NCBI RefSeq assembly: GCF_029852145.1 | Contig: NC_079976.1 | Coordinates: 23,772,924-23,836,923, forward strand | Origin: Microplitis mediator | Lineage: Eukaryota; Arthropoda; Insecta; Hymenoptera; Braconidae | Reading direction: 5' to 3' | DNA length: 64,000 bases | Shown: positions 47,831-59,992 of the stretch, piece after piece | Numbering within the stretch: position 1 is the stretch's first letter | How the letters are laid out: each line of letters opens with the position of its first letter | Made by a program: the position numbers and the translations under genes | Notes under the pieces: generated by a model | Database searches by the model: none | The model's input: the letters and a program-made list of their open reading frames with translations, nothing else | Told to the model about the DNA's origin: nothing

Positions 47831-48681
47831 TGCTGCTATTGGCACCATCCACGGAAGAAATCCGTGTCTCTAAGCGGCAATACGGAAATAGTTAGAAATA
47901 CGGATAAAATTTCCGTGGATGTAATGGAGATACGGATAAAATTTCCGTGGATGTATTGGAGATACGGATGCATTTTCCTTCAATCGGAAAATTTCCGTGA
48001 CTTTAAAAATATCCCTAGATATTTCCGTAAATAAATCCGTGCTGCTTTTGGCACTATCCACGGAAGGAATCCGTGTCTCTAAACGGCAATAGTTAGAAAT
48101 ACGGATAAAATCTCCGTGGATGTAATAGAGACACGGATAAAATTTCCGTGGATGTAATGGAGATACGATTATTTTTTTCTTTTTTGATTATAATTTATCT
48201 TTTTTGATTATAATCATAATTAATTCTGTTTTATTGTAAATTTTGTTTTGTTATTATTTCGAAATAATGTTGAATTCAAAAATTTTTGATGAATTATGAA
48301 GTATATTGAGTTAATTAATTGATAAGTTCAAATAATCAATTTTTTTCTGTTATTAATTCATTAATTATTTTATTCCTCCTATTCGGCCCACTGTAACTTC
48401 GTTTCTGTCGAGTTTAGAATAAAAATGGACATGGACAATTTCGTAGAGAATTAAATTTCCTCTAAGATAGTCGAGAGCAAAATTTAAAAAAAATTTCTTT
48501 GTGTAGTTATTTTAAAAATAAAAAATTTTACAGTTATTTAAATGGGAAAGGAGAGCCCCCATTGCGCCAGCTCAATTTTTGAGATATTGAGCTCAAACTT
48601 TAGGAGAATTTTTTTTTTTATATTGAAGAAACTTTTAAGATACGTTTAATTGAAAAAAAAAAAAAAATTATTTTGACATGG

Positions 48682-48749
<68 letters not shown>

Positions 48750-48752
<3 letters not shown>

Positions 48753-50058
48753 GGTGCTTCGTTTGAAACGAAGATTTTTTTTTTTTCGTTCCCCATCGAA
48801 AATCTTGTGCTACATGTAAAAATAAAAATTCAGTGAAATTTTGAGCTCTTAATAACAATTTTAAGAACTGGAACAACGTCGTTGAAGTTTTCCCATGCTA
48901 AAAGCATATTAATTTTGATTCTTTTTTTTTTATCGAATAAAACTCAGCCCCATATTCACGTATCTTATCGGTTCAAAGTTTTCTTGGAAGAGAATTGTAT
49001 GCTCTTTGAAAAAGCCTGTATGTGCTTGACAGTACCTTCAACTACAGCCCTCGTGAAAGCCTTGAAAGTCTAATTTCCTACGAAATTAGTGGTTGTTTGT
49101 TGTTAACTTGTAAACGGTTGGCTTTTGGGAAAAAAAAGACATGAAATTTTTTGTAGGAAATTCAGTATTCGACAAAAAATTTCTCATAAGTCAAATCTCT
49201 AAAATCAATACTTAAAAAGATATATGAACTTTAACTAAGTAAAATTCAAAATTTTAGCTAAATGTCAAGATTAACGGTTTTATAATTCAAAACCATTACA
49301 TAAACCATGTTTTTTTAACATAATCCATCTGTTAGCTCCCAAGGACATCGAAAATTCGAACGAGATTCTTCAAATCTGTGTTTTAATCATTCAATTTTTC
49401 AAAAGAATTGCAAATGAGGTTGGTACTTAAGAACAATTTCGATGAATAATTACGGGCATTTTATAGTTTATACGAATATATATTTATTGATACTTACCAT
49501 AAGTTAATAACTGAATATATTGTATAGTATAGAACATCGACATTTAGCTAAAATTTCGAATTTTACTCCGTTAAAGTTCATATATCTTTTTAAATATTGA
49601 TTTTAGAGATTTGACTTATGAGAACTTTTTTGTCGAAGACTAAATTTCCTACAAAAAATTTCATGCACTTTTTTTCCCAAAAGTCAACCGTTTACAAGTT
49701 AACAACAAAAAACCACTAATTTCGTAGGAAATTAGACTTTCAAGGCTTCCACGAGGGCTGTAGTTGAAGGTACTGCTAAGCACATACAGGCTTTTTTAAA
49801 GAGCATACAATTCTTTTCCAAGAAAACTTTGAACCGATAAGATACGTGAATATGGGGCTGAGTTTTATTCGATAAAAAGAAAAGAATCAAAATTTACATG
49901 CTTTTAGCATGAGAAAACTTCAACGACGTTATTCCAGTTCTTAAAATTGTTATTAAGAGCTCAAAATTTCACTGAATTTTTATTTTTACATGTAGAACAA
50001 GATTTTCGATGGGGAACGAAAAAAAAAAAAAATCTTCGTTTCAAACGGAGCACCCTAA
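48750..50058. mobile_element. Inner palindromic element C (TTAGGGTGCTTCGTTTGAAA ends)
   Basis: Arms about 48750-49266 and 49541-50058 with a spacer of about 275 bp, bounded by (TA)n on both sides. A diverged single end of this type (attagagtgctcctt) follows a (TA)n tract at 59168. Confidence 0.8.
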
Positions 50059-50835
50059 TATATATATATATATATATGTATATATAAGCGAAATACCACT
50101 GACTGACTCATCACGAGATCTCGAAAACTATAGGTCTCGTTGACTCGAAATTTGGCATACATATTCTTTTCTCAACGTAGACGCTCACTAAGAACGGTTT
50201 TTATGAAACTCTTATTCAAATATTACTTTTTAGCAATTTACCGAATCCTCTCTTCTCGTTGGGTAACTACCAAACGCGCTTCTCTGATTGGCTAATACCG
50301 GATGGCGTAGCAATCGTTACCATACCCGAGTCAAAATTAAAAAACTAGATTCAGCCTCCAAATTCTACTCGAGGGTAAGGAGGCTGAAATTAGTTTTTTA
50401 GATAAGCCCAAGCTGTACAACGAAACCTTAATTTCAGCCTAAACTTGGTATTTTTGTCCGCTTTTACCAAGTTTAGGCTGAAATTAGTATTACAGAACCC
50501 TAAAATGACCCTCTAAAGCCTACAATTTGAATCAGGTGCGGGGAAAGAAGGGAAAGGAGAAGGAATGGAAATCAAAATGGCTGCCGGGAGCGGGAAAAAT
50601 TTAAAATTTTAAAATTATTTTTTTATTTATTAATTATAATTTTCAGAAATTTGAACAAAATATAACTAAAATTATCAAATTACTTTAGAAAGAGAAGACG
50701 CGAAAATTGAGCCATTTCTGTATTTTTTTTTTTTTTTTTTGATGATGCATCAGATTTTCGATCATATTAATTTCTACCCGAGTAGAAATTTTTAATTTAG
50801 GGAAAAAACGCTATAAATATCAACCGAACGCACAC

Positions 50836-50906
50836 GATTCAGTGGGATTCGAACCCGGGACCTAACGAACGAAAGACCGACGCTTTAACGACTAGGCTAC
50901 GCTACT
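50836..50906 (-). repeat. tRNA-like degenerate sequence
   Basis: On the minus strand TAGCCTAGTCG resembles an A box and GGGTTCGAATCCC a B box with a good T loop. The anticodon and acceptor stems do not form convincingly. Confidence 0.45.
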
Positions 50907-51827
50907 GACAGTGACTGCTAAGTTTACTTATGCTATATGAGATTGTAAGAATAACTCACTTTTGAAACAGCAAAATATAATTGAAAATCTATTATTAGTA
51001 ATAACAAAAAAATTTCTTTTTTTTTTCGTGTGCTATATAATCCTGCGTGTAAGTAATTGTGATATGTGTAATTTTGGTTATATAATTATGTATAAAATTA
51101 TTTAAAAAATATATAGGCTCTATATATGGCCATGTACCCCCATGAAAAAAATTTATAGAAAAAATATATTTTTCATATTCAAAAATGTATTAAAAATATA
51201 TCTTAGAATATATAAAAAATACATGTATAAAAATATATTTGTAAATATAACAAAAATATAGGTATGGTGAGATAAAAAAATATATTCGTAATATATTTTA
51301 AATTTATAAAAAATATAATTATCAAAATATCAAAAAATTATATAAAAATATGTTTTTCTGTTAATCAACAACATAGAAAAAGAAATATAAAAAGTTTATG
51401 TAAAAAACATATTTTTTATATGTTTTTCCTTACATTGTTGATCAACAATTGTAGATTGACGAAATTCTATGTTCCATGAAATCGTAAAATTAACCTACTT
51501 ATACTCTTAGTAGGCTGAAGTACCGAAAAATAGGGTTTTAAAGCGATCTTAGGTTTTGGAGGTTGAAAATATTATTCTAAAACACGAATTTCGGCCTCCA
51601 TACCCTATTTTGAGTATAGTGAGGGTCAAAATAGTATTTCACATTCAGCGGTAGGTACAACATCAAAAGAAATGAGGTTTTTGAGGCTCGAATTAGTGTT
51701 TTAATTTTGACTCGGGTATATACTTATTCTCTCGCACTTTTCTATGCAAAAAAAGTTGTAAGTGGTAAAATAGATAGGACTAAATTTTTAATAGGAAATT
51801 TTTAATTATATCGTTGTTAATTGAAAA

Positions 51828-52584
51828 TTTTCAAAAAAGAGAAATTATTAGTTTTGGTCTGATTTTCGAAAAACGAGTTTCGACCAGATCTCGATGTCTT
51901 AGGGTGCTAGGCCGAGTGTATGTATGTGTGTACGTACGTATGTACGTCTGTATGTAAATATTCTGTAACTTTTGAATGGATAAACCGATTTTTATCTCCA
52001 AGGTGGCATTCGACGCAGCTTATTAGTTCCTACAAGCTGTGAAAAATTGACCTTGATCGGTTCAGTGCATTCGGAGATATTCCAAAAATAAAATTTTTTC
52101 AAAAATGTTTTTTTTTGATAACTTGTAATATGCTGTATGGATTGATTCAAAAATCTAATCAGCTCGTAAAATTCATAAGCCGCTTTGAATGCCACTTCAA
52201 CCATCAAAATCGGTTCATTCGTTCAAGAGATATCGTTAATGAAAAACTTTCAAAAAAGTGTTTTTTTCGAATAAACTCAAAAACGTTCGATTGATCAGTT
52301 CCAAAAAAAACCAGCGTCAGAGACTGAAAAACTGCGTCGAATGACACCTTAACGATCAAAATCGGTTTATCCGTTCAAAAGTTATAGAACATTTACACAC
52401 GTAAGTACGTACGTACATACACACATACATACACTCGGACATCATCTGGAAATTAGTCAGAATAGCTTCCTAGGACCTCAAAACGTCGACATCTGATGAA
52501 AATTCGATTTTCGAAAATCGGTCTGAAACCAATAACTCCCCGAATTTTTGAAAATTTTCAATTTTCTTAGCGGGAAGTTAAAAA
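51828..52584. mobile_element. Inverted-repeat member of the GCGGGAAGTT family
   Basis: The left part (gtctgattttcgaaaaacgag...) is the complement of the right part, which ends ttcttagcgggaagtt. Related to 7173-9665 and 37757-39560. The 71-codon frame inside follows the repeat. Confidence 0.65.
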
Positions 52585-52879
52585 TTACACCATCGAATTT
52601 CTCAGTTCGTCAGCAATTTTTATTTTGCTATGACAACGATTACTATGGTAACGATTGCTACGCCATCCGGTATTAGCCAATCAGAGAAGCGCGTTTGGTA
52701 GTTACCCAACGAGAAGAGAGGATTCGGTAAATTGCTAAAAAGTAATATTTGAATAAGAGTTTCATAAAAACCGTTCTTAGTGAGCGTCTACGTTGAGAAA
52801 AGAATATGTATGCCAAATTTCGAGTCAACGAGACCTATAGTTTTCGAGATCTCGTGATGAGTCAGTCAGTGGTATTTCG

Positions 52880-52932
<53 letters not shown>

Positions 52933-53292
52933 CCATGTCAAAATAATTTTTTTTTTTTTTTCAATTAAACGTATCTTAAAAGTTTCTTCAATATAAAAAA
53001 AAAAATTCTCCTAAAGTTTGAGCTCAATATCTCAAAAATTGAGCTGGCGCAATGGGGGCTCTCCTTTCCCATTTAAATAACTGTAAAATTTTTTATTTTT
53101 AAAATAACTACACAAAGAAATTTTTTTTAAATTTTGCTCTCGACTATCTTAGAGGAAATTTAATTCTCTACGAAATTGTCCATGTCCATTTTTATTCTAA
53201 ACTCGACAAAAACGAAGTTACAGTGGGCCGAATAGGAGGAATAAAATAATTAATGAATTAATAACAGAAAAAAATTGATTATTTGAACTTAT

Positions 53293-54571
53293 TGTTATGT
53301 CCGCCGCTTAATTTTTAATTATTTATCCGGGATTTCTCCCTTTGGTAGCGATAGTAATTCTGGACAAGCGAGTTGGAGGGTGTGGACAACAATAAAGAAT
53401 ACGAGGAAGAAATTATCTTCCTATAATTTATTATTTATAGTGGATCTTTTCGAAAATTAAGAACCCAAACGTCTCCAAAGAGACTGGTGCTCTTGTTTAA
53501 GCCAAAGTATTTTATGATGATAGAAAAATAGTTCTTTCACCTACCTTTCGATGTCAATTCTTCTAGTGCGGCAGCTATTATCCCTCCAGGACTAAACAGC
53601 TCACTCGACCTTCCTGAGGGTTGGTAGAATGGGTGCGGCTGGGTTGGTAGGATGATATCTTATGTACTACTTTCGAATGAAACCGCAAGGTTGAAGTGAT
53701 GAACTTGATCTTTTATTAATTATTTCAAATTACAACGTTTTTACTGAACGTCACTTGTTCACTCTAAGTTTTCACAACTTTATATTTAATTTATATTATA
53801 GGATTATTTATCCTTAACAGATATTTTTATAAGATTTCAATTTATTTTTAATGCGTCCTTTTTCACACCCGAAAAGTGGTTTTATGCGCAAATTAACTCG
53901 GCACGAGATGGAATCGCAAATTCACGTGATTTGCGTCACTGGTTCGATCGTACCGGATGGTTTTTATAATCCGACAAATATTGTACTAGACGAACGATTA
54001 CTACAGTTGCGTCAGATCGAATTTTAGATCAATATTTGAGGATTTGTAATATAAAAATTTAAATCCCTTACTGACTTTTCGACGCCTAGGGCGGATTCCT
54101 GCAGTAAGGTTAATAGAATTTAGCAATCTTTGACTATTTCTTATTGACTTTTCGACGCAGATGCGGATTCCTGCAATAGGGTTTAAGTTAAAAATTATTA
54201 AAAATCTTCTTATTGACTTTTCAACGCCTAGGGCGGATTCCTGCAATAAGAGTACACGAAATTTCGACGTTCGAATATTCGCGGACCGTAAGTTTTATGA
54301 ACCGACTAGCCCTGAGCTATGGGTGCTCAGGCTTTTTATAAACTTTGATTGGTAATTTGATGGGGAATTTATAATCATTGTCATTGGTGGAAAGTGACGA
54401 CAGTTTATTATTTATTCGTTAAACCTATTGCAGGTGTCTTCCCACTATTCTTTGCCGCATAAAAAGGTGAAAAAGCTGACGCTGCGTTTTCGCGCGCTTT
54501 GCAAAGAGGAGCTCAGAAATAATTATTTTAAATAATTATAAAAATAAAAAAAAAATTATTTGGACATAACA
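53293..54571. mobile_element. Probable solo LTR (TG...CA, TTAT target duplication)
   Basis: A 1279-bp insertion in the right arm of the foldback element. It starts TGTTATGTCC and ends GGACATAACA, flanked by TTAT (53289-53292 and 54572-54575). The left arm keeps the empty site (gaacTTATcaatt). Inside, three copies of 'ttgacttttcgacgc...gcggattcctgca' lie at about 54070, 54145 and 54215. TG/CA ends and a 4-bp duplication fit a Gypsy-type LTR left by recombination. Confidence 0.75.
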
Positions 54572-55066
54572 TTATCAATTAATTAACTCAATATACTTCA
54601 TAATTCATCAAAAATTTTTGAATTCAACATTATTTCGAATTAATAACAAAACAAAATTTACAATAAAACAGAATTAATTATGATTATAATCAAAAAAGAT
54701 AAATTATAATCAAAAAAGAAAAAAATAATCGTATCTCCATTACATCCACGGAAATTTTATCCGTATCTCTATTACACCCACGGAAATTTTATCCGTATTT
54801 CTAACTATTGCCGTTTAGAGACACGGATTCCTTCCGTGGATGGTGCCAAAAGCAGCACGGATTTATTTACGGAAATATCTAGGGATATTTTTAAAGTCAC
54901 GGAAATTTTCCGATTGAAGGAAAATGCATCCGTATCTCCAATACATCCACGGAAATTTTATCCGTATCTCCATTACATCCACGGAAATTTTATCCGTATT
55001 TCTAACTATTTCCGTATTGCCGCTTAGAGACACGGATTTCTTCCGTGGATGGTGCCAATAGCAGCA

Positions 55067-55745
55067 GCGCTTAAAAATATAGGACGATATATGTTTTTTC
55101 AAGTAGAGTCATTTATTTTTTTGAATCGAGACTACATTTTTTTTAAGTCAAGAAAAAAAATCATCAATGGGAGAATTTTATGTCTTCCGTAAAGTAAATA
55201 TTTGCATGATTCAAGAAAAGTTATTTTATTAAGTTAAGATTATAATTTATTTAAATCAAAATTAAAATTTTCTCATTACAATAGACCGTTGTCTTGAGTC
55301 GATAATTTAGTTTTCTCAAACTGAGAGTAAATGTTCTTCTGCCACGCAAAAAAAGTTCTTGGTTTGAGATGTTGATATATATTGTGACAATTTACTATAC
55401 TCACCAACCAGGACAGAAAAGTATCTTGATTTGATAGTTTTTTTACTTGGTTGGAAACACAATAAATTTGACTTAAAGTAAATATTCTTGAATCAAGATT
55501 ATTTAACTTGAATTAAAATTTATTTATTCTCGACACAATATTTTTATAATATTAGTCGAAGAAAATGTTCTCGGATTAAAAAACCCAATTACTCAGCCCA
55601 AGAATAAAAAAATGAAGGCAAAAATTATCTTGGGCCAAGTCAATTTTTTTTTCTGTGTAGAAAAAGAGATAAAATTTTCACCCGAATCTAAAAGGGTTGG
55701 GTTCAAAAGTGGTCGACTTGGCGTGAAATGCCCCATATATATATG
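55067..55745. repeat. CAAGA/TCTTG-word repeat plus an element end
   Basis: 55080-55650 holds degenerate 'ttcttgaatcaaga' words like those at 5697 and 28711. 55660-55740 matches the end of palindromic element A (ttggcgtgaaatgcccc). Confidence 0.55.
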
Positions 55746-56145
55746 CTAAAAACTAATGATGAGAACAATTATATGCTATAGATAATAACCCTAACATTAA
55801 GCCTTGATGTACATTGTCAGTTTTACCGTCTTGCATTTGAACCTTTCGAAATAAGAACCAACAGTGAGTTTTTAAGTTAGCTCATAGGATTAATTAATTC
55901 TAGAATTCGATGATGAATAAATACTTGATACGAATGTAAATCATAAGTAATAATAGCAAAACGTTGTGACTATACTATTATTTATCGTTGTGACGGATAA
56001 AAACAAAGAACAGAACTTTATAAGGTTAAAATAAAAAACTGGATTCTTTAATTGATATTGATGTACGATTTATTTTAGTATAAGAACATTACAGGTATGT
56101 AGTAAAAACCGAGAATTTATTTACAATATTTGATAAATACTTAAT

Positions 56146-56151
56146 TTTATT
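56146..56151 (-). terminator. Poly(A) signal of hymenoptaecin gene 1
   Basis: AATAAA on the minus strand, 17 nt after the final TGA of the ten-module array. It would serve the full-length transcript. Confidence 0.6.
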
Positions 56152-56167
56152 GACTATTCTTTACATA

Positions 56168-58463
56168 TCAGAATCTCCATGTTCCTTGGATACCAACGTG
56201 AGGTTGGACATCTCTTCCGGGAACCTTTAGCGCACCACCTGAAGCGCTTATTTGCCCATTTTTGCCTTCATAGATGTTATGCTGGTAGTCTAAATTCCAA
56301 CTAGGACGACGTTCTGGTCCATCCAAAGGCTTCGTGTGTTAAAAGACAATAGATCCTTGAGGTTCTGGGGAACGACGGAATCTCCAGGTTCCTTGGATGC
56401 CAACGTGGGGTTGAACATCTCTTCCGGGAACCTTTAGCGCACCACCTGAAGCGCTTATTTGCCCATTTTTGCCTTCATAGATGTTATGCTGGTAGTCTAA
56501 ATTCCAACTTGGACGACGTTCTGGTCCATCCAAAGGCTTCGTGTGTTGAAAGACAATAGATCCTTGAGGTTCTGGGGAACGACGGAATCTCCAGGTTCCT
56601 TGGATGCCAACGTGAGGTTCAACACCTCTTCCGGGAAGTTTTTGCGCACCACCTGAAGCGCTTATTTGGCCATTTTTGCCTTCATAGATGTTATGCTGGT
56701 AGTCTAAATTCCAACTTGGACGACGTTCTGGTCCATCCAAAGGCTTCGTGTGTTGAAAGACAATAGATCCTTGAGGTTCTGGGGAACGACGGAATCTCCA
56801 GGTTCCTTGGATGCCAACGTGAGGTTCAACACCTCTTCCGGGAAGTTTTTGCGCACCACCTGAAGCGCTTATTTGGCCATTTTTGCCTTCATAGATGTTA
56901 TGCTGGTAGTCTAAATTCCAACTAGGACGACGTTCTGGTCCATCCAAAGGCTTCGTGTGTTAAAAGACAATAGATCCTTGAGGTTCTGGGGAACGACGGA
57001 ATCTCCAGGTTCCTTGGATGCCAACGTGGGGTTGAACATCTCTTCCGGGAACCTTTAGCGCACCACCTGAAGCGCTTATTTGCCCATTTTTGCCTTCATA
57101 GATGTTATGCTGGTAGTCTAAATTCCAACTTGGACGACGTTCTGGTCCATCCAAAGGCTTCGTGTGTTGAAAGACAATAGATCCTTGAGGTTCTGGGGAA
57201 CGACGGAATCTCCAGGTTCCTTGGATGCCAACGTGAGGTTCAACACCTCTTCCGGGAAGTTTTTGCGCACCACCTGAAGCGCTTATTTGGCCATTTTTGC
57301 CTTCATAGATGTTATGCTGGTAGTCTAAATTCCAACTTGGACGACGTTCTGGTCCATCCAAAGGCTTCGTGTGTTGAAAGACAATAGATCCTTGAGGTTC
57401 TGGGGAACGACGGAATCTCCAGGTTCCTTGGATGCCAACGTGAGGTTCAACACCTCTTCCGGGAAGTTTTTGCGCACCACCTGAAGCGCTTATTTGGCCA
57501 TTTTTGCCTTCATAGATGTTATGCTGGTAGTCTAAATTCCAACTTGGACGACGTTCTGGTCCATCCAAAGGCTTCGTGTGTTGAAAGACAATAGATCCTT
57601 GAGGTTCTGGGGAACGACGGAATCTCCAGGTTCCTTGGATGCCAACGTGGGGTTGAACATCTCTTCCGGGAAGCTTTAGCGCACCACCTGCAGCGCTTAT
57701 TTGCCCATTTTTGCCTTCATAGATATTGTGCTGGTAGTCTAAATTCCAACTTGGACGACGTTCTGGTCCATCCAAAGGCTTCGTGTGTTAAAAGACAATA
57801 GATCCTTGAGGTTCTGGGGAACGACGGAATCTCCAGGTTCCTTGGATGCCAACGTGAGGTTGAACATCTCTTCCGGGAAGCTTTAGCGCACCACCTGCAG
57901 CGCTTATTTGGCCATTTTTGCCTTCATAGATGTTATGCTGGTAGTCTAAATTCCAACTTGGACGACGTTCTGGTCCATTCAAAGGCTTTGTGTGTTGAAA
58001 GACAATAGATCCTTGAGGTTCAGGTGATCGACGGAATCTCCATGATCCTTGGATACCAACATGAGGTTGAACATCTCTTCCGGGAAGCTTTAGCGCACCA
58101 CCTGAAGCACTTATTTGGGCATTTTTACCTTCATAGATGTTATGCTGGTAGTCTAAATTCCAACTTGGACGACGTTCTGGTCCATCCAAAGGCTTCGTGT
58201 GTTGAAAGACAATAGATCCTTGAGGATCAGCCGAGCGACTGTATCGTGGAGGGTTCGATGGCAATTTAGGACGATTCTTTGATAAGAAAAAGTTTTTGTT
58301 ACTATCATTATTCGATTTTTAGAGTATCCATTCTAATACATTTTTTTCTAATTTCAAATTTGTTACTTACTATGTATGGTGCAGGTTGATGACCGTCTCT
58401 GATCCCAGGATGACTTAGGACAAGTGCCAAAGTACCCAGAAACCAAATTAAAACAGCTTTCAT
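56168..58463 (-). CDS. Hymenoptaecin gene 1: ten modules with three in-frame TAA codons
   Basis: Exon 1 is 58463-58371 (31 residues: signal peptide, then GHQPAPYI; donor gtaagt). Exon 2 is 58276-56168, phase 0, 703 codons to TGA. It encodes ten 69-residue hymenoptaecin-like modules, each ending GTWRFRR then SPEPQGS (GSWRFRR in the first). RFRR fits furin-type cleavage. TAA replaces the Gln codon of IVFQHTKP at 57788-57790, 56960-56962 and 56339-56341, that is after modules 2, 6 and 9. Normal translation would stop at the first, giving about 193 residues with two complete peptides plus a ten-residue stub. Modules 4-6 and 7-9 are the same triplet (two AQKLPGRGVE types, then ALKVPGRDVQ with the stop). 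It is head-to-head with gene 2. It may be a shortened working gene with a relic tail, a readthrough gene, or an assembly effect. Confidence 0.85.
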
Positions 58464-59135
58464 TTTCGAAGTTATATTTGTATTATACTTATTTCGAATC
58501 AAATAATATTAGATGAGCTAAGAAGTCGTTGACAAACTGTGATCCTTCCATCGACTCGGGTTGTTTTTATACTTCATTTTATTACTTTGAATTATATCAG
58601 GGGAATCACTTTAAACATGTTCAGATGTCAAGCTCTATAAAAATCATAGTGGAGTGGGAACCCCGCTGAGGAGCTGACAGTAAGGAATCCCCTTTTCTTC
58701 TATTGCAGTTTCGTATCGTGTGAGTGAGTATGTGCGTTGTCTTGTTTATGACTCACTTATCGCAGAGCAACTGTCTGTAGGTCAATGATACGTAGTTATA
58801 AGTCATGCATCTCTCGGATATCTTTATTACATACACTAACATTTTTTAAACTTTTCGTTAAAAAAAAACTTGATGCGTAATGTGTTGGGGTATAATCGAT
58901 TCTAATACCTATTTTAATTCTCAAGTTGTTGTTCTTATTATTTTTCAGGTTCTCTCATTCTTTTAATCTCTGATATTTTTTTTATTTCGAGATGATATTT
59001 ACATGTTTGGTTGTGTGTGAATATAAATATTTCTATTTTCGAAAAAATGACTGATGATAATAATTTGTGATAGAGTGGAAAGATTTTTTTTACTTAAATT
59101 TTTAGCGATTTTAGTTAAAATTTGATAGTTGTTGA

Positions 59136-59168
<33 letters not shown>

Positions 59169-59992
59169 TAGAGTGCTCCTTAGCAGGAATTGTTTCAAAT
59201 TTCTTTGCTTCTAGTGGCACAAATGCTTCTAAATTGATAGAAAAAATTCTCTGACAATTTGAGCTCTTAATATTAACTCTATGATAGTCCACATTCCAAT
59301 CAAAGTATTTTATGGAAATAACATGAAAAAAATTTCTTTTGTTCTTTAAAGTTTTATAACTCGGGGACAACTAAATCTACAATAATGAAACATCCATATA
59401 TTCGTACGGAGAATGTAACACTCTACAAAAAAGGTCTTGTATGATTTATCATCGAGTCCATTGGTTCAAAAGTTTTCGAGCCAAAAGTTTAATTTTTGTA
59501 CAATTGTCAATATTATTAACTATTTTTATAAGATGTACGTATCATTTAAATAATTCTGTCAGTTGCCTAGTAATGTAGAAGTAAATTTAAACTGCAAATA
59601 ACATAAAAAAAGTATAAATATATATCAAGTATAGTGAAGATGCAAAACATATCATAAAAAAACTATGGATCTCCAGACAACCAGTTTGTGATAAGAAGTA
59701 TACCAATAAAAGAACATACGCATGCACAAAACTACGATACGAAGCTGACATCACAGAATCGGGGATTCCTCACTGTCTGCGCTATATTGACGGAGTTCCC
59801 ACTCCCCTACTATTTTTTGTTCTATCTCACATTTCAACTAGTGTAAGGTGATTCCCCTTACACCAAACAATTCTTTGATATGGAGTATATAAACTATTCA
59901 TTCGGATCGTTCAATCACAGTTCTTCAACTTCTTCTAAAAACGTTTGAAACTCTTAAATTATTATAATAACGGTGAATATATAGTTTTCAAG
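58464..59992. promoter_or_regulatory. Shared upstream region of the two hymenoptaecin genes
   Basis: The two ends are inverted copies. Gene 1 side: kappaB-like GGGGAATCAC (58600-58609), GGGAACCCC (58656-58664) and GGAATCCCC (58684-58692); TATA-like GTATAAAAAC near 58564; initiator-like TCACAGTT. Gene 2 side: GTGATTCCCC (59848-59857), GGAGTTCCC (59792-59800) and GGGGATTCCT (59761-59770); TATATAAA near 59887; the same TCACAGTT. Distances to each ATG agree within a few bases. The pattern suits Rel/Relish (immune) control. A repeat end with (TA)n lies at about 59135-59200 in the middle. Confidence 0.75.

Larger units (their letters stand above)
50088..52880. mobile_element. Inner palindromic element D (GCGAAATACCACTGACTGAC ends)
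   Basis: Arms about 50088-50325 and 52640-52880. The interior includes a tRNA-like unit (50836-50906, minus), an AT-rich palindromic tract (about 51120-51430) and a copy of the GCGGGAAGTT-ended repeat (about 51828-52584). Confidence 0.8.
47831..55066. mobile_element. Large nested foldback element, interrupted by a solo LTR
   Basis: Left arm 47831 to about 48684; right arm about 52908-55066, minus the 1279-bp insertion at 53293-54571. Ends are TGCTGCTATTGGCACC, and each arm holds a second internal copy of the terminal words (about 48040 and 54840). Inside, at (TA)n tracts, lie palindromic elements 48750-50058 and 50088-52880. Matching frames at 47813 and 54863 are mirror images. Confidence 0.85.

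Noticed and set aside
47813..55102. Matching 63- to 79-codon frames at 47813 and 54863
   Set aside because: They lie in the terminal repeats of the foldback element and reflect its ACGGAAATTTTATCCGT words.
58024..58215. A 63-codon plus-strand frame opposite hymenoptaecin gene 1
   Set aside because: It is a shadow of the repeat modules on the other strand.
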